In this document: positions 25,196-33,238 of the stretch, one piece after another
How positions within the stretch are numbered: position 1 is the first letter of the stretch
Layout: the number at the start of each line of letters is the position of its first letter
Source: G965216905 sp965216905
GTDB lineage: Bacteria; Actinomycetota; Acidimicrobiia; Spongiisociales; ZC4RG35
Direction of reading: 5' to 3'
Assembly (NCBI GenBank): GCA_965216905.1
Contig: OZ244213.1
Location: 3,348,001 to 3,412,000 of the forward strand
DNA: 64,000 nt
Program-made: the position numbers and the translations under genes
Notes under the pieces: generated by a model
What the model saw: the letters and a program-made list of their open reading frames with translations, nothing else
What the model was told of the DNA's origin: nothing
The model's database searches: none

Positions 25196-25939
25196 GTGGT
25201 GCTCACCGATCTTCTCCGAACCGCCATCGTCCTTCCGATCGGCCTGTTCGCGACCGCCGGGTACGCCACGGCCGTCTTCTTGGTCGGCCGCCGCGATCCA
25301 TCCGATCCCCGGGTCCAGCGGCTGGTCGACTCGTGGGCTCGCACCTGGCTTCGCCTCGTGCGCGTCGACCTCGAGGTCGCCGGTCGGGACCACATCGACG
25401 CCAACCGCTCCTACGTCGTCATCTCCAATCATCTCTCCAATCTGGATGTGATGGTGTGCTTCCTCGCCGTCCCACTCCCGATTCGATTCCTCGCCAAGGA
25501 GGAGTTGTTCCGGGTGCCGATCCTGGCGCAGGCGATGCGGGCCATCGGCATCGTCGAAGTGGCACGCGGCGGACGATCCGCCGCCATCCGATCGGTGAAC
25601 CTGCAGTCCGAGAAGGTGATCGCTCGGGGGCACTCCTTGATCATCTATCCGGAGGGGACACGGAGCCGCGACGGTACCCCCCAGCCGTTCAAGAAGGGGG
25701 CGTTCATGATGGCGACGGCCGCCGAAATGCCGATCCTCCCGGTCGCCATCGCCGGGACTCGGGCGATCTGGCCGCCGAATGGGTTGATTCGTCGCGGGGG
25801 GCGAGTGGTGGTGACCATCGACTCTCCGGTGGAGACGTCGGGCCTGTCTCGCATCGATGTCGAGCGCTTGCGCCGCACCATGGAGGCGGATATCTCGCGA
25901 CGCGCCACGGAGCTGCACGCTCGACTCGGTCAGTCGTAG
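25196..25939 (+). CDS. plsC: 1-acyl-sn-glycerol-3-phosphate acyltransferase
   Basis: 247 residues. PlsC transfers an acyl chain to lysophosphatidic acid, making phosphatidic acid at the inner face of the membrane. An N-terminal hydrophobic helix (about residues 8-30) anchors it. The acyltransferase motifs are present in order: NHLSNLDVMV (HX4D), the FLAKEELFRVPILAQ block, YPEGTRSRDG, and the PILPVAIAGT block. Length is normal for the family. GTG start with a -10 box 6 nt upstream. The 3' end overlaps that of imuB by 10 nt on the opposite strand. Confidence 0.92.
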   Translation: MVLTDLLRTAIVLPIGLFATAGYATAVFLVGRRDPSDPRVQRLVDSWARTWLRLVRVDLEVAGRDHIDANRSYVVISNHLSNLDVMVCFLAVPLPIRFLAKEELFRVPILAQAMRAIGIVEVARGGRSAAIRSVNLQSEKVIARGHSLIIYPEGTRSRDGTPQPFKKGAFMMATAAEMPILPVAIAGTRAIWPPNGLIRRGGRVVVTIDSPVETSGLSRIDVERLRRTMEADISRRATELHARLGQS

Positions 25940-27426
25940 ACCCCCACCAAGTACCCACGGCCCTCGACGACGGCACAGAGAAAGGCGCCTGCCGAAGTCA
26001 CCACCTGATAGCGGTCGGACGCCGCTTTCCCCTCCCACCACCGACCGGTCATCCGCCAGGGACCACTCCAGTTCAAGATCGGCTCCCATCGAGAGCCGAG
26101 CCGAAGCCGGACAGGATGACCGGACTCCCACTCGATCTCGATGGGCTGCGGTCGTGGTGGCACCAATGCCGGGGAGGGAGCGGGCGTCGCTCCCGGCCAC
26201 GGTGCATCGGTACCGTCGCCCGACTCCCGCTCATCCCCCCATCGACTCCACGCGACCTGATCGCCCGGGAGCCTTCCTCCCCGGCGAGCGCCCTGGACCA
26301 CGGCGTCAGGTCCGAGAATCGCCTGGGCCCTCGCCAGAGAGCGATGGGCTTCGTCCATCGCGGCAACATCCTCGAAGAGGCCGAGTTGCCGCCCGGTATC
26401 GGAGAGATCGGACGGGTCGAGACGAAGCCGGACCACTCCCCCCGGAACTGCCCCTTGCTCCAACCAAGCACGAACCTGCCATCTGACACGATCGGTCAAC
26501 GATTGCTCGTCGAAAGGGTCGGGGGAGCTCCAGATCCGGCGTCGAACCGTTCCGTCCCCGGACGTGATTTCGATGGTCATCCGATGGGGTGATACCCCTT
26601 CGAGTGCGGGGATCAGTCGGGCGGCCATCGCCCGGGCGACGAACGCGACCTGGTCGGCCGATTCCAGCGGTTCGTCGACGAAGTCCATCTCGATCGCCAG
26701 GTCGACCGGGACCGGACGGGGGTCGAGCGAACGGTCGTTCCCGCTGGCAAGGCGGTGCATGGACAACCCTGGCGCACCGAACCGTGAGGCGATGGCTGCC
26801 CGCGGGAGATCGGCGAGTGCGCCCAGCGTGCCGACACCCAACCACTGGAACGTGGCGATCAGCTCTTCCATGCCCTTCCTCGACGACGATGCTCCCGACA
26901 ACGATGCGATATCGAGTGATTCGAGGAACGCCGGCGTATCGGTGACGACCGTCGGCTCGTCGGGTTGCGCGGCTCGAGCCGCCCACTCCGCGGCAAACGG
27001 CCCGTCGGCGACCCCGACCCGGGCACTGGAGACGAACCGGCTCTGATGCGCCGTCAGCTTTCCGGAGACCATCTCCACCACCGCCGCTTCGGCTCCGTAA
27101 TAGGTGGTGGCGCCGGCCAGCGGCATCATGACGAGGCCGGGCACCACCACTTCGACTCGGGGGATCAAGTCCTCCAGCCCCACCACCACCGGCTCGAAGC
27201 GACGTGCCTCCTCTTCACGGTCGCGGACGAGCACCTTGGCCTCGGGACACATGGCCTCGGCTGCTCGGCGATGCATTCCGAGCTCGACCCCGGCGGCACC
27301 CGCCGAGGGCGAGGCGGCCACCACCTCGTGGGGTGGCCGTTCCGACACGACCAAACACGCCTGGTCAGACGGCGCGTCCGACCTCCCGAGCGACCACTCC
27401 CGAAACCACACGCACATCGTCCGCAC
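25930..27426 (-). CDS. imuB: ImuB, catalytically inactive Y-family polymerase homologue of the SOS mutasome
   Basis: 498 residues. ImuB is the hub that links DnaE2 to the sliding clamp and to ImuA during SOS mutagenesis. The Y-family fold is visible (SERPPHEVVAASPSAGAAGVELGM, then LGVGTLGALADLP, and the little-finger region), but the catalytic acidic residues are missing: the first strand reads CVWFREWSLGRSD and the position of the usual D-E pair reads AGATTYYGAE. A canonical beta-clamp-binding motif, QLGLF, lies at residues 347-351. This is the expected pattern for a non-catalytic clamp adaptor. The start overlaps the end of imuA by about 62 nt, so the pair forms one operon under the SOS box at 28067. 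Confidence 0.92.
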   Translation of the reverse strand: MRTMCVWFREWSLGRSDAPSDQACLVVSERPPHEVVAASPSAGAAGVELGMHRRAAEAMCPEAKVLVRDREEEARRFEPVVVGLEDLIPRVEVVVPGLVMMPLAGATTYYGAEAAVVEMVSGKLTAHQSRFVSSARVGVADGPFAAEWAARAAQPDEPTVVTDTPAFLESLDIASLSGASSSRKGMEELIATFQWLGVGTLGALADLPRAAIASRFGAPGLSMHRLASGNDRSLDPRPVPVDLAIEMDFVDEPLESADQVAFVARAMAARLIPALEGVSPHRMTIEITSGDGTVRRRIWSSPDPFDEQSLTDRVRWQVRAWLEQGAVPGGVVRLRLDPSDLSDTGRQLGLFEDVAAMDEAHRSLARAQAILGPDAVVQGARRGGRLPGDQVAWSRWGDERESGDGTDAPWPGATPAPSPALVPPRPQPIEIEWESGHPVRLRLGSRWEPILNWSGPWRMTGRWWEGKAASDRYQVVTSAGAFLCAVVEGRGYLVGVYD

Positions 27427-28009
27427 CGAGATCCTCCACTTCGATCCGTCGCTCCATCCCGGCCACCCCCTTGCCGGATGTCTCGCATGTCAGCCGCCGG
27501 CCCATGAGCCTCCCGTGGCCCCGGTCGACTCCGGCCCATTCGACCGAGAGCCCTCGCATGCGAAGATGCGCCACGCCGGAAGGCAATGCGGCGTCGACCG
27601 GCCGCAACGCCACCCGGACACCCCGTGCCCGGATGAGTGCGGCCAATCGCCGAAGGTCGCGATCGCTCACTCCCCGGGGAACCTCGGCCATCAGCACTCG
27701 AACCCCTTCGCACAACACGGCGGCCACCTGCAACCACATCCGGGCATCGGGGCACCGCACGACCACCAGACGACTCCGATCGACACCCACTTCCCAGGCC
27801 GCCAGGGGCGATACCCATCCACGAACGTCGAGGTACACCACCGGAACCCGTCGTGATGGCTCGGCGAGCAGTCGAAATCCCAACCGGGTCAACCCCGATC
27901 CGGGGGCTCCATGCAACTCGACGATCCTCCCCGGCTGCAGCGCCGGCAGGGCTCCCGGCACGTGCTCCGGCCGGACCTCCGTCGGTACTTCTGGGAGAGA
28001 CAGCGACAT
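27365..28009 (-). CDS. imuA: ImuA-type RecA-like SOS mutagenesis protein
   Basis: 214 residues, ATG start at 28009. It is the third mutasome part, distantly related to RecA. The N-terminal third holds a Walker A-like segment, ELHGAPGSGLTRLGF, in which the Lys of the consensus GxxxxGK[ST] is replaced by Leu, so ATP hydrolysis by a standard P-loop is unlikely. The rest (VPVVYLDVRGWVSPL, RGVSDRDLRRLAALIRARG) fits a RecA-like core. Assignment relies mainly on the position directly upstream of, and overlapping, imuB and on the SOS box. The mycobacterial counterpart (ImuA') is similarly divergent. Confidence 0.82.
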   Translation of the reverse strand: MSLSLPEVPTEVRPEHVPGALPALQPGRIVELHGAPGSGLTRLGFRLLAEPSRRVPVVYLDVRGWVSPLAAWEVGVDRSRLVVVRCPDARMWLQVAAVLCEGVRVLMAEVPRGVSDRDLRRLAALIRARGVRVALRPVDAALPSGVAHLRMRGLSVEWAGVDRGHGRLMGRRLTCETSGKGVAGMERRIEVEDLGADDVRVVSGVVAREVGRAV

Positions 28010-28060
28010 CGAGCATCTTCTTGGTTGAGCATCTTCCGAGTCAGCGACACCCGGGAGAAC

Positions 28061-28066
28061 ACTGTA
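28061..28066 (-). promoter_or_regulatory. -10 box of imuA-imuB
   Basis: TACAGT on the minus strand directly abuts the SOS box, the same arrangement as at dnaE2. Transcription would start near 28054, leaving a leader of about 45 nt before the imuA ATG. Confidence 0.5.
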
Positions 28067-28082
28067 TCGAACATGTGTTCGA
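28067..28082 (-). promoter_or_regulatory. SOS box (LexA operator) of imuA-imuB
   Basis: TCGAACATGTGTTCGA, with perfect inverted arms TCGAAC/GTTCGA. It is the reverse complement of the dnaE2 box on the plus strand, so both genes present the same 16-bp operator in opposite orientation. It sits 58-73 bp upstream of the imuA ATG. Confidence 0.92.
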
Positions 28083-28100
28083 TGTCAATCCGCAACGACA

Positions 28101-28119
28101 CTCCGAATTGGATTCGGAG
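28101..28119 (-). terminator. Hairpin after the Fpg/Nei gene
   Basis: CTCCGAAT-TGG-ATTCGGAG is a perfect 8-bp inverted repeat located 12 nt past the stop of the glycosylase gene. It lacks a strong T-run, as is common in high-GC actinobacteria. Confidence 0.5.
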
Positions 28120-28130
28120 CGGCCGGCGCC

Positions 28131-29030
28131 TCAGCCGCGTCGCTCTTCCAGCTCCTCGATGGTGGAGGGCCAGTCGTCCTTGAGCAGCCGCGAGAGCGAC
28201 CGATCGGCGAGCAGCTTGCCACCGGTCTGGCACGTGGCGCAGTAGTTCGTCTCGTTGGCGGCATACACGATGCGCTGCACCTCCGAGCCACATCGGGGAC
28301 AGGGCTCGCCGAACTTGCCGTGCACCGCCATCTCCGGACGAAAGGCGGTCACCCGGTCGGGCCACCCCTCCCCGACCTCGGACCGCAAGGCATGGGTCCA
28401 CGACTCCAGCGAGGTCCGCACCGCCTTCCGCAACCGCTCGATCTCTTCCTCATCCAGTTGTGCCGTGCGTTTCACCGGCGACAGCCCCGCCTCCCACAAG
28501 ATCTCGTCGGAGTAGGCGTTCCCGATTCCCGAGAAGATGCGAGGATCGGTCAGCGCCCGTTTGAGCGTCCGATTCTCTCTGGTCAACGCCGAGGCGAACT
28601 CGGTTGCGTCGACCTCCAGCGGCTCGACACCCCCACGATTCTCGGAATCCACCGCCTCCCTGCCCCGGAACACCCAGATACCGGCGCGTCGCTTGGTGCC
28701 CTGCTCGGTCAGCAGCAGTGTCCCGTTCGGGAAGTCCCATGCCGCCAACCCCACCTTCTTGGGGATCGAGGCACCGACGGCATCCTTCCAACGGAGCCGC
28801 CCGGCGATCATGAGATGGATCACCATGAACAAATCGTCCGCGAGGGCCACGACGATTCGCTTTCCGATCCGGTCCAACCCGACCACCTGTTTGCCGGCGA
28901 CCGTGTCGAAGGGTGGATCGAACGTGCGCATCACAGAGGGCGAGACCACCCGAAATCGTTGGATGGTCTCGCCGACGACTCGACGCTCCAACGCCTCCAG
29001 GTACACGACGATGTCGGGGAGTTCCGGCAC
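28131..29030 (-). CDS. Fpg/Nei family DNA glycosylase-AP lyase
   Basis: 299 residues. Removes oxidised bases and nicks the abasic site. Start is GTG 29030 because the mature enzyme must begin with Pro: MPELPDIVVYLEAL gives the catalytic P2 and E3. The H2TH region (RENRTLKRALTDPRIFSGIGNAYSDE) is present, and the C-terminus has a CxxC...CxxC zinc finger (CPRCGSEVQ ... YCATCQ). Sequence near LTEQGTKRRAGIWVFRG differs from classic MutM, so the substrate (8-oxoG or oxidised pyrimidines) is open. Its position beside imuA-imuB is in keeping with a repair neighbourhood, but it has no SOS box of its own. Confidence 0.9.
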   Translation of the reverse strand: MPELPDIVVYLEALERRVVGETIQRFRVVSPSVMRTFDPPFDTVAGKQVVGLDRIGKRIVVALADDLFMVIHLMIAGRLRWKDAVGASIPKKVGLAAWDFPNGTLLLTEQGTKRRAGIWVFRGREAVDSENRGGVEPLEVDATEFASALTRENRTLKRALTDPRIFSGIGNAYSDEILWEAGLSPVKRTAQLDEEEIERLRKAVRTSLESWTHALRSEVGEGWPDRVTAFRPEMAVHGKFGEPCPRCGSEVQRIVYAANETNYCATCQTGGKLLADRSLSRLLKDDWPSTIEELEERRG

Positions 29031-29090
29031 CACGCCAGCATCCCACATCCGGTGGCCAAGCACCCGGTGCGAGGCCCCGATCGACGCCGG

Positions 29091-29096
29091 TACGCT
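29091..29096 (+). promoter_or_regulatory. -10 box (leaderless) of the amidohydrolase-RNase H pair
   Basis: TACGCT lies exactly 6 nt before the ATG at 29103. The gap GGGCCG is not a usable ribosome binding site at this spacing. Confidence 0.5.
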
Positions 29097-29102
29097 GGGC
29101 CG

Positions 29103-30419
29103 ATGCGCCAACGACTCGTCGCCGACCAGCTCATCCCCATGGATGGGCGCGTCCCCATCATCGAGACCGCCGCGCTCGACATCGACGACGACACGATCAC
29201 CTGGAGCGGCCCGCTGGCCGAGGCACCGGAGCCAGCCGACCGCACGATCGTTCGCCTGCGGGGCGCCCTCGTGCCGGGAATGATCAATGCCCATGCGCAC
29301 ACACCCATGGTCTTGCTCCGGACCTTGGGAGAAGGACTGCCGGTCGACCGGTGGCTCACCGAGGTCATCTGGCCACGGGAGGCACGGCTCCAGCCCGAGG
29401 ACGTCGAGGTGGCGATGACGCTGGGCTTGGCCGAACAGGTCCGTAACGGCATCACCACCACCGCCGAGATGTACTTCCATCCAGATGCGATGGGCCGGGC
29501 GGTCGATTCCGTGGGAACCCGATCGTTGCTGACCGGACCCGTCATCGACGACGACCAACTCGCCGGCTTCGGGACTTGGGAGGCGCAGCTCGTCGACAGC
29601 GTGCGGCTCCGTGACCGCTGGGCGTCGCATCCCCGCATCGACATCGGCCTCGGACCCCATGCCGCCTACAGCCTCAGCGAGCGAGCGCTGCGCGAAGTCG
29701 GTGCCGTCGCCGTCGCCGAGGGACTGTTCATCCACATCCACGTGGCCGAACAGCGGGGCGAGGGCGACGGGGTCACCGCCCGGACGGGGTTGAGCGTTCC
29801 GGCCTACCTGGAGTCGATCGGGATGCTCGAGGCTCGGGTCATCGCCGCGCACTGTGTCTGGATCGACCAGGCCGACATCGAGATCCTGGCTGCATCGACC
29901 GTCGGCGTCGCCCACTGTCCTTGCTCGAACACCAAACACGCCTCGGGGATCGCACCGGTGGAGTCGATGCGAGCGGCCGGACTCCCGGTCGGGATCGCCA
30001 CCGATGGCCCCTCATCGCACGCCCGGCTCGACCTCTTCGAAGAGATGCGGACGGCCATCCGCCTGGCACGGGTGTCGACCCTCGATGCCATGCGTCTCCC
30101 GGCGACCACGGCGTACCGGATGGTCACGTCCGAAGCCGCCCGAGCCATCGGTCGATCCGACCTGGGCACGCTCGGAGCGGGCTCGAAGGCCGATGTGGTG
30201 TTGCTGGACCTCGATCGGCCGGAGTTCTCGCCGGCACCCCACGACGGAGACGACGACCTGGTGGCCCGGATCGTGTGGAACGGCTCTCCGTCCGCAGTCG
30301 ATTCCGTCTGGGTGGGTGGACGGCGTCTGCTGCAATCGGGCGTTCCCACCGGCGTCGATCTGGAGGCGGTCGCCCACCGGGCGTCGCTCCACGCCCACCG
30401 TCTGGCGGAGGACCGATGA
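29103..30419 (+). CDS. Amidohydrolase of the MtaD/SAH-deaminase family
   Basis: 438 residues. Members deaminate 5'-methylthioadenosine, S-adenosylhomocysteine or related purines using one metal ion. The metal and catalytic motifs are complete: NAHAHTPM (HxH), HIHVAEQRGE, AAHCVWID and IATDGPSSHARLDLFEEMR. The N- and C-terminal beta-sandwich halves frame the barrel as usual. The exact substrate cannot be read from sequence. Its TGA overlaps the ATG of the next gene (ATGA), so it is translationally coupled to the RNase HI-SLOG protein, which is unusual company for this enzyme. Confidence 0.87.
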   Translation: MRQRLVADQLIPMDGRVPIIETAALDIDDDTITWSGPLAEAPEPADRTIVRLRGALVPGMINAHAHTPMVLLRTLGEGLPVDRWLTEVIWPREARLQPEDVEVAMTLGLAEQVRNGITTTAEMYFHPDAMGRAVDSVGTRSLLTGPVIDDDQLAGFGTWEAQLVDSVRLRDRWASHPRIDIGLGPHAAYSLSERALREVGAVAVAEGLFIHIHVAEQRGEGDGVTARTGLSVPAYLESIGMLEARVIAAHCVWIDQADIEILAASTVGVAHCPCSNTKHASGIAPVESMRAAGLPVGIATDGPSSHARLDLFEEMRTAIRLARVSTLDAMRLPATTAYRMVTSEAARAIGRSDLGTLGAGSKADVVLLDLDRPEFSPAPHDGDDDLVARIVWNGSPSAVDSVWVGGRRLLQSGVPTGVDLEAVAHRASLHAHRLAEDR

Positions 30420-31432
30420 CGCCGACCGTGGTGTACACCGACGGAGCCTGCTCCGGCAATCCCGGACCCGGCGGGTGGGCTTGGGTCGTGCCCGACGGCG
30501 AGGCGGCCAGCGGATTCGAACCGCACACCACCAATCAGCGGATGGAGCTCACCGCGGTTCTGGAGGCGGTGACCGCACTCCCGGGGCCGCTGGAGATCCA
30601 CAGCGACTCGACGTACGTCGTGAACTGCTTCCGGGATCGTTGGTGGGAGGGCTGGATCGCCCGAGGTTGGGTCAACAGTCAAAAGAAGCCGGTCGCCAAT
30701 CGCGATCTGTGGGAGCCGCTGGTCGATGCGTACCGTGCTCGCTCACTCACCTTTCGCTGGGTCAAGGGACACGCCGGCGACCACTGGAACGAGCGTGCCG
30801 ACCAACTGGCCGTCGAAGCGCTCGAGGCGGGCAGGGGTGCAGACCGACGTAGTCCGACGGCACCAGGAACCGGCTCGGATCCGACCCCGCCCAAGAATCG
30901 ATCACCGGGACCGCGACTGGATGGCCACGTCCTGGTGGTGACCGGACACCGCCCACCCGAACTCGGTGGGTACGATGCCGATGACGCCCACGCGGCGATC
31001 CGCGGTCATCTGACCCGCATCATCGAGGCCAAGGCATCCATGCACACCGATCTGGTGGTCGTCAGTGCCCTCGGGCTGGGAGCGGAGACGCTGGGGGCAG
31101 AAGCGGCGCTCGAGGCGTCGGTACCGCTCCACGTCGTGCTCGCCCATCCGGGAATCGAGCGACGCTGGCCGGCGGAGACCCGGCGACGATTCGTCTCCAT
31201 CCGGGACGGAGCGTCCCAGGTGACGATCTTGGATCGGCGGGAACCGGCGAGTCGGCAAGCCGCCTCGGCCAGCTACGCACGCCGCGACGCCTGGCTGCGG
31301 CGGGTCGCGAACGAAGCGATCGTCGTGTGGGACGCAGTCGATCCACTGGTCGGGCGCACCACCCGGTCCCTCCAGGACGAGCTGTCGGAGGAAAACGTCT
31401 GGATCTTGGACCCGGGCGAAGTGGCCCGCTGA
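30416..31432 (+). CDS. RNase HI fused to a SLOG (DUF1273-like) domain
   Basis: 338 residues. Residues 1-137 are a complete RNase HI that should cleave RNA in RNA-DNA hybrids: D9 in YTDGACSGNPGPGG, E44 in QRMELTAV, D64 in HSDSTYVV, H119 in WVKGHAGDHWN and D129 in ERADQLA. A Pro/Ser-rich linker (138-170) leads to a Rossmann-like SLOG domain: VTGHRPPELGGYD at 175-187, SALGLGAETLGAEAALE, and a C-terminal NEAIVVWDAVDP. SLOG domains bind or cleave nucleotides or nucleotide-derived ligands. The Gly-rich loop is altered from the usual SGMALGVDQ. Standard rnhA is about 150 residues, so this is a real fusion in one uninterrupted frame. Coupled to the upstream amidohydrolase. Confidence 0.9.
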   Translation: MTPTVVYTDGACSGNPGPGGWAWVVPDGEAASGFEPHTTNQRMELTAVLEAVTALPGPLEIHSDSTYVVNCFRDRWWEGWIARGWVNSQKKPVANRDLWEPLVDAYRARSLTFRWVKGHAGDHWNERADQLAVEALEAGRGADRRSPTAPGTGSDPTPPKNRSPGPRLDGHVLVVTGHRPPELGGYDADDAHAAIRGHLTRIIEAKASMHTDLVVVSALGLGAETLGAEAALEASVPLHVVLAHPGIERRWPAETRRRFVSIRDGASQVTILDRREPASRQAASASYARRDAWLRRVANEAIVVWDAVDPLVGRTTRSLQDELSEENVWILDPGEVAR

Positions 31433-31435
31433 CGG

Positions 31436-31467
31436 CACCGGCATCGCCCGGTCCGGCGACGCCGGTG
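31436..31467. terminator. Bidirectional terminator
   Basis: CACCGGC...GCCGGTG forms a 7-bp outer stem with an inner TCGCC/GGCGA stem and a 6-nt loop. It fills the gap between two convergent stops (31432 and 31469). Confidence 0.65.
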
Positions 31468-31468
31468 A

Positions 31469-33238
31469 TCAGTCCTGGCGGAGAGCGTTGAGCGATCCGG
31501 TCGATGCCTTCCGGCCGCTCGGTTCGCGGTTGTAGATCAGCCCGTCGACCACTCCCCCGGCCGTGCGGAAATCGTCGCGAACCCGTTCGAGGTCGCCCAC
31601 CTGCACACCATGTCCGACGATGAGCATGACTCGGTCGGACGCTCCTGCGACGGTGGCCGCGTCCTGGGATTGGAACACCGGTGGCATGTCGAGCAAGACC
31701 AGGTCGTAGCCCTCGGCGAGTTCGACCAGCGCCTGCAGCGCCGCATCGCTGCGGAAGAAGTCGGCGTCGACGTCTCCCCGGTTGCCACGACTCACCAGGT
31801 CGAACGAGCCTCCGCCCCAAGACACGGAGGTGACCACGTCGGCGGCCGGTACGCCTTCATCGATCAGGTCGATCAATCCGGGTCCGTCGAGCGCATCGGG
31901 GGCGACCATCCGGGTGAGGTCGCGGACCTCCAGATCTCCATCGACGACCAGCGTCCGGTTGCCGGCATCGACCGAAGCTCGAGCCAGGGCGCCGACGATG
32001 GACGACGTGCCCCCTCCGTGGCCGGGTGAGGCGAATCCGACCACCAGGCCACGGCCTTCGTCGGATTCTTTGATCCAGCGCCCGACGGTCTCCAGCACCG
32101 GACCGAAGAACGTGCCGGCTGCCGTACCGGGAAGCCGGCCGCTGCGCACCACCCCGATCATCGCCTCGTCCGGCATCAACGGGAACGAGGCGATCACCGG
32201 CGCCGCCGCCACCAGACCGGCCTCGGAGGACGTCTTGAAGCGACGATTGCGGAGCGCCAGGGCATAGGCGGCGGCCGTCCCTGCCACCAGGCCCAGGAAA
32301 GCACTGGCGACGATCGTCCGGAGATCACCGGCACCGGAGGACTCGGCCACGAGGGCGGGGGTGTCGAACCGGACACCACCTTCCAACAGCTGGCTGTCGA
32401 CCTGCAGATTCTCACGTCGCTCCGACAGGTTCCCGGCCCGGTTCACCAATTGGGTGAGCCGCTGATTCAGGATCGTCAGCTCGGGGGACGCGTCCCGGAA
32501 CGACAGGATGGTCGACGTCAGGTCGACCAGCTTCCGAACATCGTCGATTTCGCTGCGCAGCTCCGCCCGTGCATCGGGATCGGTCGTGTTCTCCAGCCGA
32601 GTCTGCAGGTCGGGCAGTCGCGCCACCTGCGAGCTGACCGTATCGAGCAACGCGACATCACTCGCCGAGCTCTCGGTGTCGAGCGCGACGATGGCATCGC
32701 GGGTGGTGGCGATCTCGTCGTCGATCTCGCGCAACACCTCGTCGAGGACATCGATCGAGGCGTCGAAACGGTCCTGGTTCTGCGTGGAGAGAAACTCGCG
32801 GTAGGCGGCCGTCACGGCATTGGCTCCGTGGACCGCCCACTCCTGGGTCTCCGCTTCGAATTGAACGCGAACCAATGCGGCCCCTTCACCCCGGCTGATG
32901 GTGATCCGATCGAGCATGGCCAGGGTGGTGTAAGGAAAACTCGAATCCCGTTCCAGCGCCTTCTCCGCTGCGAGCCGGGCGATCTCCGCCGACTTGAGGA
33001 TGTCGACCTGGTCGTTCACGTAGTCGTCCTGGCGGATGCTCTGTCCGGTCTCAAAGAGCAGATCGTCACGGGGGTCGGCCAGGACCATCGAAGACTCGGC
33101 GACGTGCTCTCGCGACGTGGTCGCGGCGGCTGCCAGCGTCGCGGCGAGCGTCACGAGTATGGCGACCGCCAGCGCGGTCTTCCAGAAGCGCAGCAACGCG
33201 CCGAGCAGGGTTGGTTCGAGTCTGGTTTCGTCGTTCAT
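31469..33238 (-). CDS. Polysaccharide co-polymerase: Wzz domain with BY-kinase-like ATPase domain (degenerate P-loop)
   Basis: 589 residues. Membrane helices at about 19-41 and 307-329 flank an extracytoplasmic coiled-coil region, the usual Wzz layout that sets glycan chain length. The cytoplasmic part (from 395) looks like a bacterial tyrosine kinase: GFASPGHGGGTSS, VVDGDLEVRD (Walker A') and YDLVLLDMPP (Walker B). The Walker A Lys is replaced by Gly (GHGGGTS instead of GEGKS/T), and the C-terminus has no Tyr cluster (ends SLNALRQD). ATP hydrolysis and autophosphorylation are therefore doubtful. Last gene of the surface-glycan operon; its start overlaps the sulfotransferase stop by 4 nt. Confidence 0.85.
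   Translation of the reverse strand: MNDETRLEPTLLGALLRFWKTALAVAILVTLAATLAAAATTSREHVAESSMVLADPRDDLLFETGQSIRQDDYVNDQVDILKSAEIARLAAEKALERDSSFPYTTLAMLDRITISRGEGAALVRVQFEAETQEWAVHGANAVTAAYREFLSTQNQDRFDASIDVLDEVLREIDDEIATTRDAIVALDTESSASDVALLDTVSSQVARLPDLQTRLENTTDPDARAELRSEIDDVRKLVDLTSTILSFRDASPELTILNQRLTQLVNRAGNLSERRENLQVDSQLLEGGVRFDTPALVAESSGAGDLRTIVASAFLGLVAGTAAAYALALRNRRFKTSSEAGLVAAAPVIASFPLMPDEAMIGVVRSGRLPGTAAGTFFGPVLETVGRWIKESDEGRGLVVGFASPGHGGGTSSIVGALARASVDAGNRTLVVDGDLEVRDLTRMVAPDALDGPGLIDLIDEGVPAADVVTSVSWGGGSFDLVSRGNRGDVDADFFRSDAALQALVELAEGYDLVLLDMPPVFQSQDAATVAGASDRVMLIVGHGVQVGDLERVRDDFRTAGGVVDGLIYNREPSGRKASTGSLNALRQD

Noticed and set aside
28131..29939. A 602-codon frame extending upstream of the Fpg/Nei gene
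   Set aside because: The upstream half is antisense to the amidohydrolase, and the enzyme must begin with Pro-Glu right after the start at 29030.
30505..30525. Sequence GGATTCGAACC resembling a tRNA T-arm
   Set aside because: It lies within the RNase HI frame and no tRNA cloverleaf can be built around it.
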